Source: Trochalopteron elliotii (lineage: Eukaryota; Chordata; Aves; Passeriformes; Leiothrichidae). Taken from it: a DNA stretch of 64,000 nucleotides. This document shows positions 49,860 to 62,200 of this stretch, in pieces. The first letter of the stretch is position 1. Each line of letters opens with the position of its first letter. The stretch covers positions 1,512,682-1,576,681 of the forward strand of contig JANPWX010000537.1 in NCBI GenBank assembly GCA_024734555.1, written 5' to 3'. The translations under genes and the position numbers were made by a program. The notes under the pieces are model-generated. The model searched no databases, was not told where the DNA came from, and was given only the letters and a program-made list of their open reading frames with translations.

Positions 49860-50908
49860 AGGTGCACTGTTTGTTCCTCTGTACTCAGCACTGGTGAGGC
49901 CACACCAGTCCAGTTCTGGTCCACTCCAAAAAGACATTGAGGTGCTGAAGCTTGTCCAGAGAAGAGCAATGAAACTGGTGGAAAGTTGAGAGCAAAAGTC
50001 CTATAAGGACCAGCTGAGGGAGCTGGAGTTGTTTAGCCTGAAAAGAAAAGGAGGCTTAGGGGAGACCTTATCACTCTCTACAACTCCCTGAAAGGAGGGT
50101 GTAGCCAGATGGGGGTCGGCTTCTTCTCCCAGGCAAACAGTGACAGGATAAGAGGAAATCATCTCAAGCTGGGCCAGGGGAGCTTCGTTCAGGGAGAGGG
50201 GAGGTTCAGGGGGAATTTCTTCATGGAAAGCATTGGAATGGGCTGCCCATGATGGTGGAGTCACCCTGCCTGGAGAGGTTCAAGAAATGGCTAGACATGG
50301 CACTTAGTGCCATGACTTAGCTGACAAGATGGAGATTCGGCAGAGGTTGGACTTGATGATCTTGGAAGTCTTTTCCAACCTAAATTGTTGCAGTGCATGA
50401 TTAAGCCTTTCAGAGTTTTATATGTAATTTATTTATTCTGTACTTGGTATGTCCCTTCCCAAATCCTCTCACCCATCCCCTGATCCCCTTGGTATCTCCC
50501 AGAGGGGAGCCCCTTGTCAATCACCCTGGAAACTTGAAGAGAAATCATCTCCCATTTGGCCTGGTGCTCAAGCACCTGCCCTCTTCAATTGTTCTGCTGA
50601 GTGTCCCACTCTGGAACACCCAACCCCTTCCCATCCATTGGCCCGAATTCTCCTGTGGCCTCAGGCTGTGTCCTGGGGTACATAAGGGAGAAGGACAGGC
50701 CGAGCCTTGCCTTTTGCACGTGGAGCTGCAACAATAAACACCTTTCAAGCCCACGGCAGAAGCCCACTCTTCATTCCAAGACCTCACCCACGCTTCCAGC
50801 CAGCAGATCTGAGGGACCCACACGAACTACTGTGGTTGGTCTGGGGTTAAAAGCAGCCTGCCGGTAGCTGCCCCCCAGAAGGAAACCGCTGCACTAAATG
50901 ATTCTGTG
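49860..50908 (+). mobile_element. CR1 LINE copy, 5'-truncated and split by an LTR
   Basis: The plus strand follows the CR1 3' region: CCTCTGTACTCAGCACTGGT, GAGGCCACACC, GTCCAGAGAAGAGCAATGAA, GAGACCTTATCACTCTCTAC, AACTCCCTGAAAGGAGG, a GGGGGTCGGCTTCTTCTCCC segment, and GGTTGGACTTGATGATCTTG. The body stops at 50385 and resumes at 50900 with GATTCTGTGG; removing the LTR and one CTAAAT copy restores the normal junction. The final octamer ATTCTGTG (50901-50908) marks the CR1 3' end. Reverse transcriptase coding is absent or reduced to its far C-terminal part. The left boundary is approximate. Confidence 0.88.
50386..50893 (+). mobile_element. Solo LTR inserted in CR1, with 6-bp target duplications
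   Basis: The 508-base element begins TGTTGCAGTG and ends AACCGCTGCA (TG...CA). It is flanked by CTAAAT at 50380-50385 and 50894-50899, a perfect 6-base duplication. A TATA-like TACATAA (50679-50685) and AATAAA (50733-50738) are spaced as in a short-R LTR and give plus orientation. Six-base duplications are typical of class II (ERVK/alpharetrovirus-like) integrases. No internal genes are present, so it is a solo LTR formed by recombination. It is younger than its CR1 host. Confidence 0.85.
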
Positions 50909-50909
50909 G

Positions 50910-53900
50910 AGAAATATTTTAAACATTATGAAAATTACCGTATTTTCCAACATTTCATTTGCTTTCATTCTTTGCAAGTGGAAGAGAGAGCTGGCTATGA
51001 GCAAAAGTAGAGGTAACTTCCTTTGTTCTTCATCAAGTTGCTTTTTCCAGGGCCTTATAAATGAGTCCAAGGTAAAAAACAGCCTTCATGGACTCAAGTT
51101 TTATCTTTGCAAATGATTTCACACCAGCTAGTAGGATGCTAATGTGCAAAAAAAGTCAGGAACAGCAGTTGTTGTGCTGCAGTTGAGTTTTGCATGTTGG
51201 TCATTTGCAGCTGGTCACCTTTTCTTTGGGGACAGCATATCAAGGTGGGTTTGAGTAATGAGAAAACTGTACTAAATAGGTGTTGAAAGTCTTTATGCTG
51301 GGCTCTTAAGAGCTTAGGCTGATTCATGAGATCAGTCTTTCCTGCGATTGTTGTTCTCAGAAATAGTACATTATTTCTTACAAGATTTGTCTGGATGTGT
51401 TCTTACTTGGGTTTAAATAAAAGTGTGACTTTTTAAAAGAAGTTTAATTAAGATGGTATAAAATCCTTACAGATTCTCGATTAGGATTAGACTGAGTTAA
51501 CAGGGTGTGGGTTTCAGGTTAATTGGAGCAAACTTTCTTAGCTAAAATAAGAATGCACATGAATTACCGTACAAGAATATACATACTGCATCAACATGTG
51601 TGCAGGCAGGTCAATTTACTTGTAATAATATTAGAGTAAAAACGTCAATGTGTTTTACTGATTTTGTTTATAATGCCTTTCATGAGACTCCTTGTACTTT
51701 TCAGAAATTCAAGATGAAATATCACGTTGTTTCCACTGCTCTCGGGTTTCTTGACAAGCAGGAATGACCTCTGATAAAGGGTTTGAAGTTCGCATCTGCC
51801 GAAACTGAACTGCAATTTCTAAGCATAGCAAATTAATACCTTTGTTTTCTTTCATCTTGCTGCTGTGCAGTCAGCCCTTAGGTGATATTTTTGCAAAGCT
51901 AATCATACACATTTGGAGGATGCCAAGAAAACGGGTACTAGGAAGTGTTAATTGCCCATCCCATGGATAGATAGGGCCATCCTTCCCTTAGATGCTTGCT
52001 GGTGGGAAGGCCCAAGATGTCTCTCTTGCTTCATAGTGGCAGAGCATCAACAGTTCGGAGAACATGAGATGAGAAAGGCCACCTTAAATTTTTGAGGATT
52101 TTATCTGTAATAGTCAGCACTTAAGCCATTCTCCAAGGTAGTATAAAAGTTACTCTTTATATGGAGCAACCTACTGTTTATGTACTCTTTAGAAGCTAAA
52201 TACTAAACTCGAGCTAGTTTCAAAACTTACAAGACTCTGACAAAAAACAAGAACTGAGCACAAAATATATTTTGCAAGCTGTTGCAAAATCAATCACAGG
52301 TGGCTGATCTGGGGAGACTGAAATAAACTGAAGAGAGTGGTTGGAAACCTGAAGGAAGAGGTCAGATCACCAATTTTCTTGAAAAATGAGAAAATTGAGC
52401 TGTGATGAGCTAGAATAGAGAAGGAAGTCTGCAATATGGAAGATCCTGGAATAACAAATTCTCTAATTGTGTATGATTTGGCAGGTGAAAGAGCTAAAAT
52501 CTCATATGCCAAATAGATACATGTACTGTATATGTGTAAGAGAGGGGAGGATGGGAGAAAGGGGGGGTGAGGGAGGCAGATATGAACAGGTTTGATGGTG
52601 GATTTCTTTATCCTGCCATTCCTTCTTTAAAGAGTTCTGCCATTCCCATGAAGAAACCAAGAGACATCCTTAAAATGTAAAATAGAAATGGTTAAAAATG
52701 GTGGAAATGCTATTTAAGTGATTTTAGTAAATCTGGCCATTTTAGAAATTAAAAACAAGGCATCAGTCTCCCTTTATTCCAGTATCTAGGTGAGAAGATG
52801 GGTGGCAGATGATTTGCCTTACTAAATGATATCACACTGTTCTTGACTTAGAAACAAGAATTCATCGTGTCCATAGAGCCCTGCCCCTGCCTGGGGTGGG
52901 AAGATGGGGCAGGGTCTCTAGGACTGGGGTGGTGCTAGAAGCTGCAGTGACTGAGATGATCCAGGCTTGGAGGGGTTGCCACAGCTCCTACTTTATTTTC
53001 AAATCTTTCAGAGTTTGGAGTGGAAGCAGGCTCTGATTTCCTGCCCTGATGATGGCTGATGGTTTCTTCTGTGATTTTCTCTAACTCTGTCAATCCTGAC
53101 TGTGGTCTGTTTTACTGAAAGTACCAATTAAGTGTCTGAGCATTTGCCCTTCTTCCCAGATGGTTCCCTGTTCAATCCGGGAAGCAATCTGTGCTCTAGG
53201 AAAACAGGCAGGAGCCCGGGCTGTGATCTTGCTCCCGTGTGGCTCAGCCTGCTGTTTGAACCTGCGTTAGTTGTGGGATGTGCATTAACACTGTAGTGAG
53301 CAGGAAAGAGCAGAACTGGGGCCAGGAGGGAGCTGGGGACAAGAGAAACCACCTGATGCTGTTTTGTGTGAGCCTGGCTTGTTCCTAATCCTGCTGGCTG
53401 TTCAGCCTTGATGGTAGCAATAAGCCTGAGTACCAGCTGTGCTTTCCCATGAGCTGCCACGCTACTTTCAGCTGCTGTGAAAATGAGGAAATTTTTTCCT
53501 TTCTCTAATGAACAAATGAGATGCATTTATGCCCTACGTAGTGATGCCTTCCCTCCTTTTAGCTCCATCTATGGTAAGATCCCTTTCAGTCTGTTGCTTC
53601 CTTTAGCTTTAGCACCTTGTAGTTCAGGGAAAATAACTGGAAGTCTCTGCTTATTGACAAGATCTCCTGCAGCTTCCAGCTGCAGCACTGGCATTTTTGT
53701 TCAGAATTTGGATTTCTGAGCATAGGCTTATTCACTCATTCAGCATCACTAGTATGGCCCCACAGAGATTTTCCTACTGCATAGAAAAAATTTACTCTGC
53801 AAAATCTCGTATTTTCAGAGTGTGTATTATGAACTTGCTGCAGAGCTACCTCAATTTTCCTTCCTATTTTTCATAACTCTAAAGATGACAGTGGAGAAAA

Positions 53901-56146
53901 TGACCAAGCATGCCATGTTGCATGTGCTGTATGATCACTTCCAACATTTGGTGTTTCAGGTTCTTCCTGGTGATTTAGTCTTCACAGTCCTCAGCTGTAC
54001 AAAACACAACACTGCTTTCTATTACAGCCCATATAACATGCCAGAGAGGTTGCCTGAGCAGAAAAGGGTGCACTAAATTAATTCAGTAAATCTGTAAAAA
54101 TATATTTATCAGTTTCTGGTGGACAGGTCTGGTTTAAAGAGGATAATTTGCTACAGAGAGAGCTTAGCTAGGTGTCTGGCATGAATGAGTCAGTGTCCGA
54201 ACTATAGGTAGCCAGAAGATAGTATGTATTTTCAATTAACAGATAGGCATTGAATATTTTGAAAGCAGATATAAATCTCCTCTGAAGCTAAAAGGCTTAA
54301 ATCTTTTTTGATACAATCCCTGAAGTGATAAGAAAGATAAGTAAGACCAAAAGAAGCCTACCCTCTCGATAATGGGAAGCAAACAGACATGTCCAGAAAA
54401 TAGTTACTGTTATCTATGACATGGCCTTCAGTTATTTGGCATGGAGCAGTCTTATCATATTTTTGTCCCATACCTGTCACTTATTTATTTGTTGCTCATG
54501 ACTGACTCCCAGCATTGCATGTGATTTGGCTGATCATGCTCATTCTGATGCAGAGCATATCTTAGACACCAGAATTACTCATTTTGTCTACTGCAAACAC
54601 ATCTGACTGGTCTTCAAGCTCCATGTTATGGCCACTCTGGGTTGTGCACTTACAGTTCATGACATTTTCTAGGAAATTGGTGAGTTATTTTTTTAAGCAC
54701 CTCATTTTGACTTTTCATCAAGTCCTGTTAGGCAGTTAAATTTTCTGCCAAGTGGGATTTTCTGATCTCCAAGTGGACTGACAACAGCCATCTTTAATGG
54801 GTAGGGAAGAGAATTTGGTTCTTCAGCTGCAGCTTCACATCTGGAAGCACTTCCACCTCAGTAAATCTTTGCACAACACAAAGTTGCTTCCAATTCCTGT
54901 CACTAATTTCATCTGCTTCAAACAAGATTTGAAAGTTGCTTAGCAGCAAGTGTGTGTGGTGAGTGGAAGGTACCTGCCATGCCTGCAAAGCAGCACTTGC
55001 TTAAAGCAATGGCAGAATTTTATGCTGTAGTTATTTATACCCCTAGTTTTGTGTTCTCTGCTTGTTATTGTGGTAGTTACTGGATAAAAGAATAGGAGCA
55101 CATGTATGTGCTAATACTGTATGTTGTAAACATGCATACAGTGGGATTTTTTCATAGCTAGTATGTAATAAAGAAGCTTTTAGATTACATCCTCTTTCAG
55201 GGAAAAGGCTTGTTCTCAGTTGGGGGTTTGTGGGTTTCTATTGTCAGTTTTCGTTGTTGGTATATAGAGAGGAACTGAGTCAAGGCTGTGAAATATAAAT
55301 TTGGAACTGAAAACAGTGACTTTAAATGCAGTAATTTCCCAAGCAAAGACATTTTAGTCATATGCCAATTGAATTTAGTTCTGATCAGCCAGTGGATGTT
55401 TTCATTGCTGAATCCTACTTTGATTCTTAGTATAATTTCAGATTGCAGGAAAACAGTGATTTTGTCATTAATTTGATCCTATTATTTGAAATAAAACTGT
55501 GAATTACAAAAAGAATCAGTTTCAAAATTGGCTGATTGTTTTAAATAATTACTTTTTAGCAATTCTTTTTCATTCATCAATATTTTAGCTGGGCATTAAT
55601 GTAATATACTCTGGTAAAATACCGTGTAAGATACCTTTGTTGAGGTGCTGTTTGTACACTTAGTTTATAGTTTTTCATCACACCTTAAATGCTACTCTGT
55701 CACCATTAGGCAGGGTCTTGGACGGCAGAGAGCTGAGTAAAGGAAAAAGTTGTGTCTTCTGAATAAAGGTACTCAGGTGCTTCCTGAAAAGCCGCCAAGC
55801 AGGTAGTCACTCAGATAATTGCCTTCTCGCGTGGGTTGGGAGTGCTGAGTTTGACCGACTACATTTATCCTTGAGATGATGTTGCAGTGTCAGTCACCCA
55901 GGCTGGAATAATTTTGTCCCAGGTGTGTGAATGGCCTAGGCTTGTTCTCTTCCTGCACTGTCCTTCTCCAGCAGCAGGATGCCCTGGGATAGGGACTGGA
56001 CTACCTGGCTCTTGAAGTGTTGTCCTTTTGAGTCATCTGTCATTTGTCCTAGTCATATCTTTGTTCAGACTTGAGCATTGTGTTTATAAGATGATTCCCT
56101 TGGGTGAGTGTCTTCAGTATGTGCGTGTCAGAAGGAATGCTACCTT
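50910..56146. other. Intron sequence, nothing recognised
   Basis: Ordinary intron with a purine-rich G run near 52540-52580. The longest frame is 132 codons on minus (53128-53526), with no recognisable domain. Confidence 0.45.
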
Positions 56147-56240
56147 TTTAGTCTTTGCACATGTACATACTTTATGTATTTGCATACTTTATGTACATTT
56201 TTTAGTCTTTCCCAAATGTACATACTTTATGTATTTGCAC
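56147..56240 (+). repeat. Tandem duplication, ~54-bp period, two copies
   Basis: TTTAGTCTTT followed by ATGTACATACTTTATGTATT and TGCA occurs at 56147 and again from 56201, nearly identical over ~40 bases. The spacer in the first copy contains a further partial echo (CATACTTTATGTACA). It is a local duplication. Confidence 0.8.
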
Positions 56241-59200
56241 TTTTATACAGGTGCTTTTAAATAGCAATTCTAACTCACTTTTATTTGTGGGTGGTTACAC
56301 AGTTGAAGAATGCAAGATACAAAAGGGTTATTTGGCGCTCAGAACAGTTGCCTAAATGAGGCAACTTAGAGCCATTTCAGATGCCTTGGAACATATTTCA
56401 CCTAGCCACCAGCTCTTAGTCCCTGGGGTATTCTGTGTGTGCTTTGTGTCAGTGTCAGCTGCCTTGTGCATCTCAAAGAGCTTTGGATGCACCTGCTTAG
56501 ACAACCAAATCAAGCTCTTTTTGTCATCAAGAGTTGTCATTTTTTGTCTTCTGAAGAGATCCGGTCCTGTTAAGTAACATGGGAATCTCAGATTCCTGAG
56601 TAACTGCAGGTTTTTGGGGGTCATTTGTTTGTGTTTTGTTTCAAACAGCAGAAAGTCACAGTGGTGGTGACAAACTTGGACTCTGGCAAGGCGTGTGTGT
56701 CAACTGCTGCTGTGATTAACACCGGCTGCTCGGCAGCACAGGCTCAGGGCTTGTGGAACATGCTGTACTCAAATTATCTGGCTTAGAAATGCCCTCCACT
56801 TGCCATTTGCAAGCAGGGACAGACAGAAGACAAACATTTCTTCCCCTAAATATGGAGCTTGTTACAGTTTAGTTGCTTGGCAATCCACTTGACTGTAAAA
56901 TAAGCAGACTATTAAGCAATGCTACTGGTTTCCTTCCTTCTATGGCTTTGCAGGATATTCTGTGATCTTTGTATCATTACAGCCTGTGCAGCCATCTGTT
57001 TAACTGCAGTGGGGATAACGTACTGCTGCCACAGGTCTGTCTTGGGGGAGAGAAGCTCACTGCGTTTTCAGGTGTTTCTCCTGTTGGTTTTTTCTGTATA
57101 TGACACTGCGTATTCCCACCACTTCCCTTTCTTCTTCTAAGCTTACTGTCAGCATGTTGCTGCTATCTGTCATTACACTTGGTACTGGGAGAAGGGGAGA
57201 CACCGAGCGAAGCAACAGCCTGTGCCCTCCCTGCAGATTTTCATGTATTACTGATTGCCATGTATTAATATAATGATATATCTAGACACCTTCATAATTT
57301 ATTTCCCTTGGACCAGAAAAAAATCACTCTTTCTCAACCCTGTAGTGACTAAATAGTAATTCTAAGTTCTTCCTTGGTGGGGAAAAATTGAACTAGCTGC
57401 TGCCAGAAAATACATCCATTTCCATATCAGATTATATTTTTATAGCATGCATTTATATTTATTTCTCTCCAAAGGTTTTTAGCCTTTAATTTTGTTACAT
57501 CTCCAGGGTGCAAAACAGGGTGTTCTTGTTAGAAATTCTTTTCCTGAAAATAATACAGATTTTCAAGAAGGTGGCATAATATGTGAGAAAGGGTAAATAT
57601 ATTATTCTAAAGTGTAAGAAAATGTTAGAAACTGTACAGCCATGTACTAAAAATATACAATATATATAAAAAGCTAAAAATCTTTAGGCATCAGAGTGAC
57701 TGGCTTATTCCCAGCATCTGCACTGTAAGAGAGATCCAGAAAAGACAGAAATACAGAGAATGGTAATCAGTCAAGCAAATTATTATTCTTTAACAACTGT
57801 TTCATTAGTAAAGATTCTTGTGAAGTATATTAACACCAAATGAAATGAACTGAGCAGATGTGCAAAATAAAGAAACTGGCTCTGAAACAGATGGATTTTG
57901 TCTATCAGGCCTCTCTTTGCCTGGAAATAGGGCCTAGATAATGCTTTCTTCTGTTTAATGCATATGAACTGTTAACCATAGCCAACATGCCAGGGAAAAG
58001 GTATCCAAGAACTGTTCATTCTGCTGCAAACACTTAATGATCCTCCTGCATAGCTTACCACTATTATGATGACTGCCTTCTGGAGGCAAAATTAGCCACA
58101 TGGCTTTACCTGGATGTGAGGTTTTTTGGAATTGTTAACTCTACCCGGGAAATGGCAGAGGCAGCAGATTGCTAGGGTGAAACCCTAGTCCTGTTAGCCT
58201 CAGTTGCAAAACTTCCCTGGCTTCAAGACGGGCAGGTTTTCCCTGTGATTCCTGTCTGAGATCAAGCACAGAGTCAGTGTTCATCAGTAATTCTCTTTAT
58301 ATAAGTTTTCCCTTCAAAAATATGAATTTATTGCCCGCTGTTTAGCAGTGCATTTTGAAATCTGCAATGGAAAGGATGCTGAAGTGTTAAGCAAAAATTA
58401 TTAGACAAGGTAATCTCCTCAGATCACTTGTTACAGTTGGAAAAAAACAAGTATATTTCCAACCTGCAAGCCTTTTTGAAACAGAAGTCATGTCACTAGC
58501 TCCTGTTTCCTCTGAGTCACAGAGCCTTCCTTTTGGACATGAAATTTTGTGCTGTTTCAAAGTTGTGGCTGCAGAGCTTTTATGATTGTGATGGCCTGAA
58601 GACAAATGAGATTGAGAAAGAGATTACAGTCACTTCACTAATTCTTTAGCAGATGTCATTTCATCTGTTCAGATACTGGGATTTGTTAAGATTTTCCTGG
58701 ATCTGTCCCTTTTATTTGGGTAAAATAACGTACCAAATATTGAAATACAATGGTAAATTGCAAAGGTTTGTAAACATACTTAGAATGAGCAGAAGTATTA
58801 TTTAGGCAAAGACTCGGCGATTTTGGTTGGCAAGAGCTGCTGAGTTCTATTAATTTCTTTGTATACCTGCTTTTAGTCCTGTCTCATGATAGGCAAGCAC
58901 CAGTCCATGTACTGCAGATATAGGCAAAATGCTCTACATGCTGTCTTTTCATGTTTTATGGTAATGTCACCCAAAAAAACCCCAAAACTAACAAATCAGC
59001 AACTGGGTTGTTCTGACCATTCTCTGGCATCTCAGTTCTCCTTCCAATGTGCATATGTCATTATTATGACATCATTAATAAAGCCTCCTTTATTAGATAT
59101 CCAGAAATTACTCTTCTATTAATTTCATACTAAAAAGCATATTATGCTGCAGTCTAGCAGCTGCACTTGATCCCACTTTAGAAAAGTGGCTTCAGATCAG

Positions 59201-62200
59201 ACTAGAAATCTAAAAGTAGAGCATCAGGATGGGCATAAAGAAAAGGAGAACCAGAGTTTTGGGGTGCACTTCTGTCCCTTTACCTCTGATGGTGTCAGTA
59301 TGACAACTGACATAATATCAGGGTATTTGTGCCGGATTAGAAAGGGTTTTAATTTCTGTTAGGTACTCTGAGCATTGAGAGAAAAGAGGCAAGTGCAGAG
59401 ACGGTGGTTATTAACTTTTTATAAAATCCTAATCAAAATTGTGACTATCCTGATTTGTTACAGGATTTTACAATGCTGTAACTTCTAAATTGAAAGTAAT
59501 ATCTGTATCAGAATAGATAATACAAGTCCAATTTGTTGGAATTTTTTTTTCATTTATTGTTGTATGAAAGCCCAAAATATAGCAAGTACATTACTGAAAA
59601 CTTTCCTCCAGAAGAGATAACAGACAAGCAGATTGGGAAATAAAATCCCATCAGTAAAATAGGTTATATTTTCCATTTAATATGAGGATATCTCAACACA
59701 GTCTTTTTCACCGGGAAGAATAACATGCCTGTTAGGGCCCTATTTTAGGCTGACAATATCCTTTTACTGTGAAACAAGACAGTAAATTATCCCATTTTTT
59801 GTGGTTCAGAAAAAGAGATGTGAAAATAGTGCTGAAGGTCGTGAACCTAAAAAACCACTAAGTGACTGCACTCAATGGCTTGTATGTATTACTGGGTACA
59901 GAGCTGTCCTGAAGCTTTTGCTGTTGGAGCAGACAGCTTTGGAGTAGTTCCTGACTTAAATCAAACAACCAAAATGAAACCCCTCAGTTTAAATAACAGT
60001 ACAGGCAAATGCTTGGTGCTGCGCACAAAGGTTTGGCTGCTGAGCTGCTGGTACTCTTAGAGATGGAAAGCTAAAACCCTGGGCTGGAAATCTGCTCCTT
60101 AGAATCCATTTTAAGCATAGATTATTTGGGAAACTGCCTGGAGAATCTGTGGCTTAACATCACATGAAAGTGGCGGAGCAGGAAGGAAAGCTGAAGAAAG
60201 AAAAAAAAATGCAAGAAGAGATTTTTGGCTTTTCCAAGATATATTTTAACAAATACTCTTTTGGCATTAGAAGGTGGGTTATAATAAACCCTACTGTGTC
60301 ACTCTTTGAATTGTGAGTCAGAAATGAAGTTACATAAGGTGCAGCACATGTGATTGATGAGATGAACTCTCACCATGCAGTTGTGTTTGCCCTGAGTGCT
60401 GGATACTGACACCTGCAGCTTCATCTCTGGTCCAGGCAGCCCTCCCATGAAAGGTGCTGTGCCCAGGCAAGATAGTCTGTGGTCTGTGATAAAGAAGCAG
60501 AGTCAGACCTCAAGCCCTTTGGCACTGAACTGGTTTAAACCTCTTTCTAAAAGTTCTTTCTAAAGGAAGAAGTGATGTGGCTCTGTTTCCCTGGTAGTGC
60601 AGCTGAGTAGCTGAGTCTGTTGGGATGGTGTAGGAAGTGGCAGTACCTGGAGGATTTTAACACAAAATCTAGGAAGGGTAGGCAAAAATAAGACGTGGAT
60701 TTTCTAACAGATAGACAGAAGTGAAGGTAAACAGAAGGCAAACTCTGATTTCAGCATCCACCAGCTTTAGGGGCCCCCTTTCAAAGCAAGGTTCAGTAGT
60801 ACAGAGGCTGCCCTGCCTCAAATCAAAAGAAGCAGCTGCTGCTGCATCCCCAGGTTATCCCCATGAATTAGCACCCCTCCAGGAATCCCCCTGCCTTCAT
60901 CCCATCCGGCAATACAAAAATCGATTACAGACTTTATTCTTGCAGTAGAGCCTTGGCAGTGGTGGTTTCCTTTTCTTTAACAGCGTTATTTTCCTTCAAG
61001 GTTAAAGGAACTTTTTATTCTTCCTTTAAATAAAATAAACATCTGTATTTCCTGATTATATCCCTTTGTCCTTCAATTCATCAACCACTTCTTTGTAGTT
61101 TCTCCCCAGCCTTTTTAGCTGAATTACAGGGATATCTGATTTCAGGGAAAGCTTTGCAAAATAATTTACTTGGAAATTGTTCTCTGTCACTGGGAACTTT
61201 GACTGGAGTTTTGCCCATCAGCATTCATTATACATTTGGCCCATCATTGTTTACCATATGATTAGATTTTAGAAGTGGCAACTGCTGCTGAACTCTTCAG
61301 AAATGGGTGCTGTTATCTCTTCCTGTCAGAAAAGACACAAACAGAAGTTTCACACTCTGGCTCCTTCTCCTTTTGAGACCTTCTCCAGTGCATTGGGATG
61401 GGAGGGGAAAGAGAAGAGGATAAATCTCTTGTGCTATATTTGAATGACATTGCAAATTGAAACTAAATTGAGTTAAATGACAGAATGAATAATTTACAAG
61501 TCAAAGAGGAAGGAACTGCAGTGGAAGTAAGGAAGTAGATGCACATTATGGAAGTGGAGGCAAGAAGAGCCTTTTAAACCACTGCAGCATGGAAGAAAGT
61601 AAAAATGGCCTTGTGAACTGGATGCTGGTGTGCTGGGGAAATTAAATTACAAACTGCAGGTGTGCCCTGAAGAGATGGAGGAACAAATAACTCAGTCCTT
61701 TTAACCCTTGTGACCACTTCACAATCTCATGTACAGACAGCACTTTGGTTCTACTCACACTGGCCTCAAGCAAAAGATCTTAATGGGCCCATCCTCTAGC
61801 AGAGGCTCTGCTTTCCCTGGCAGCTCTGTGCAGGGCTCCTGGTGATAAACAATTCTAAAGAAAGGGAGTATAACTGTGGTGAAAAAAATTCTGTCTGCTC
61901 AGAGCAAAACAAGACAGTAGTGGTCTATGCAGAAATAATACATTTCAAGACTGTTAGTAGAGAATCCAGATGTTTCATTTTATTTGTCAATTTTGCTTTC
62001 CTTTTTTCTGCTTATTCAATCTTATTGGGGAGGATTTGGCAGAAATTGCTTGGCTTCACATGAAATAAATGTGAAACTGCAGGATAAAAACTCTGTTTTC
62101 ACTTTGCACCTGAGCTCAAGGCAACCTGTGCTGCTCAGTACCAGTGTAGTCTGCATGGAAGGAGGTTCTCCAGCCCCTGAGTTCTTGTCTGCTTCAGTGA

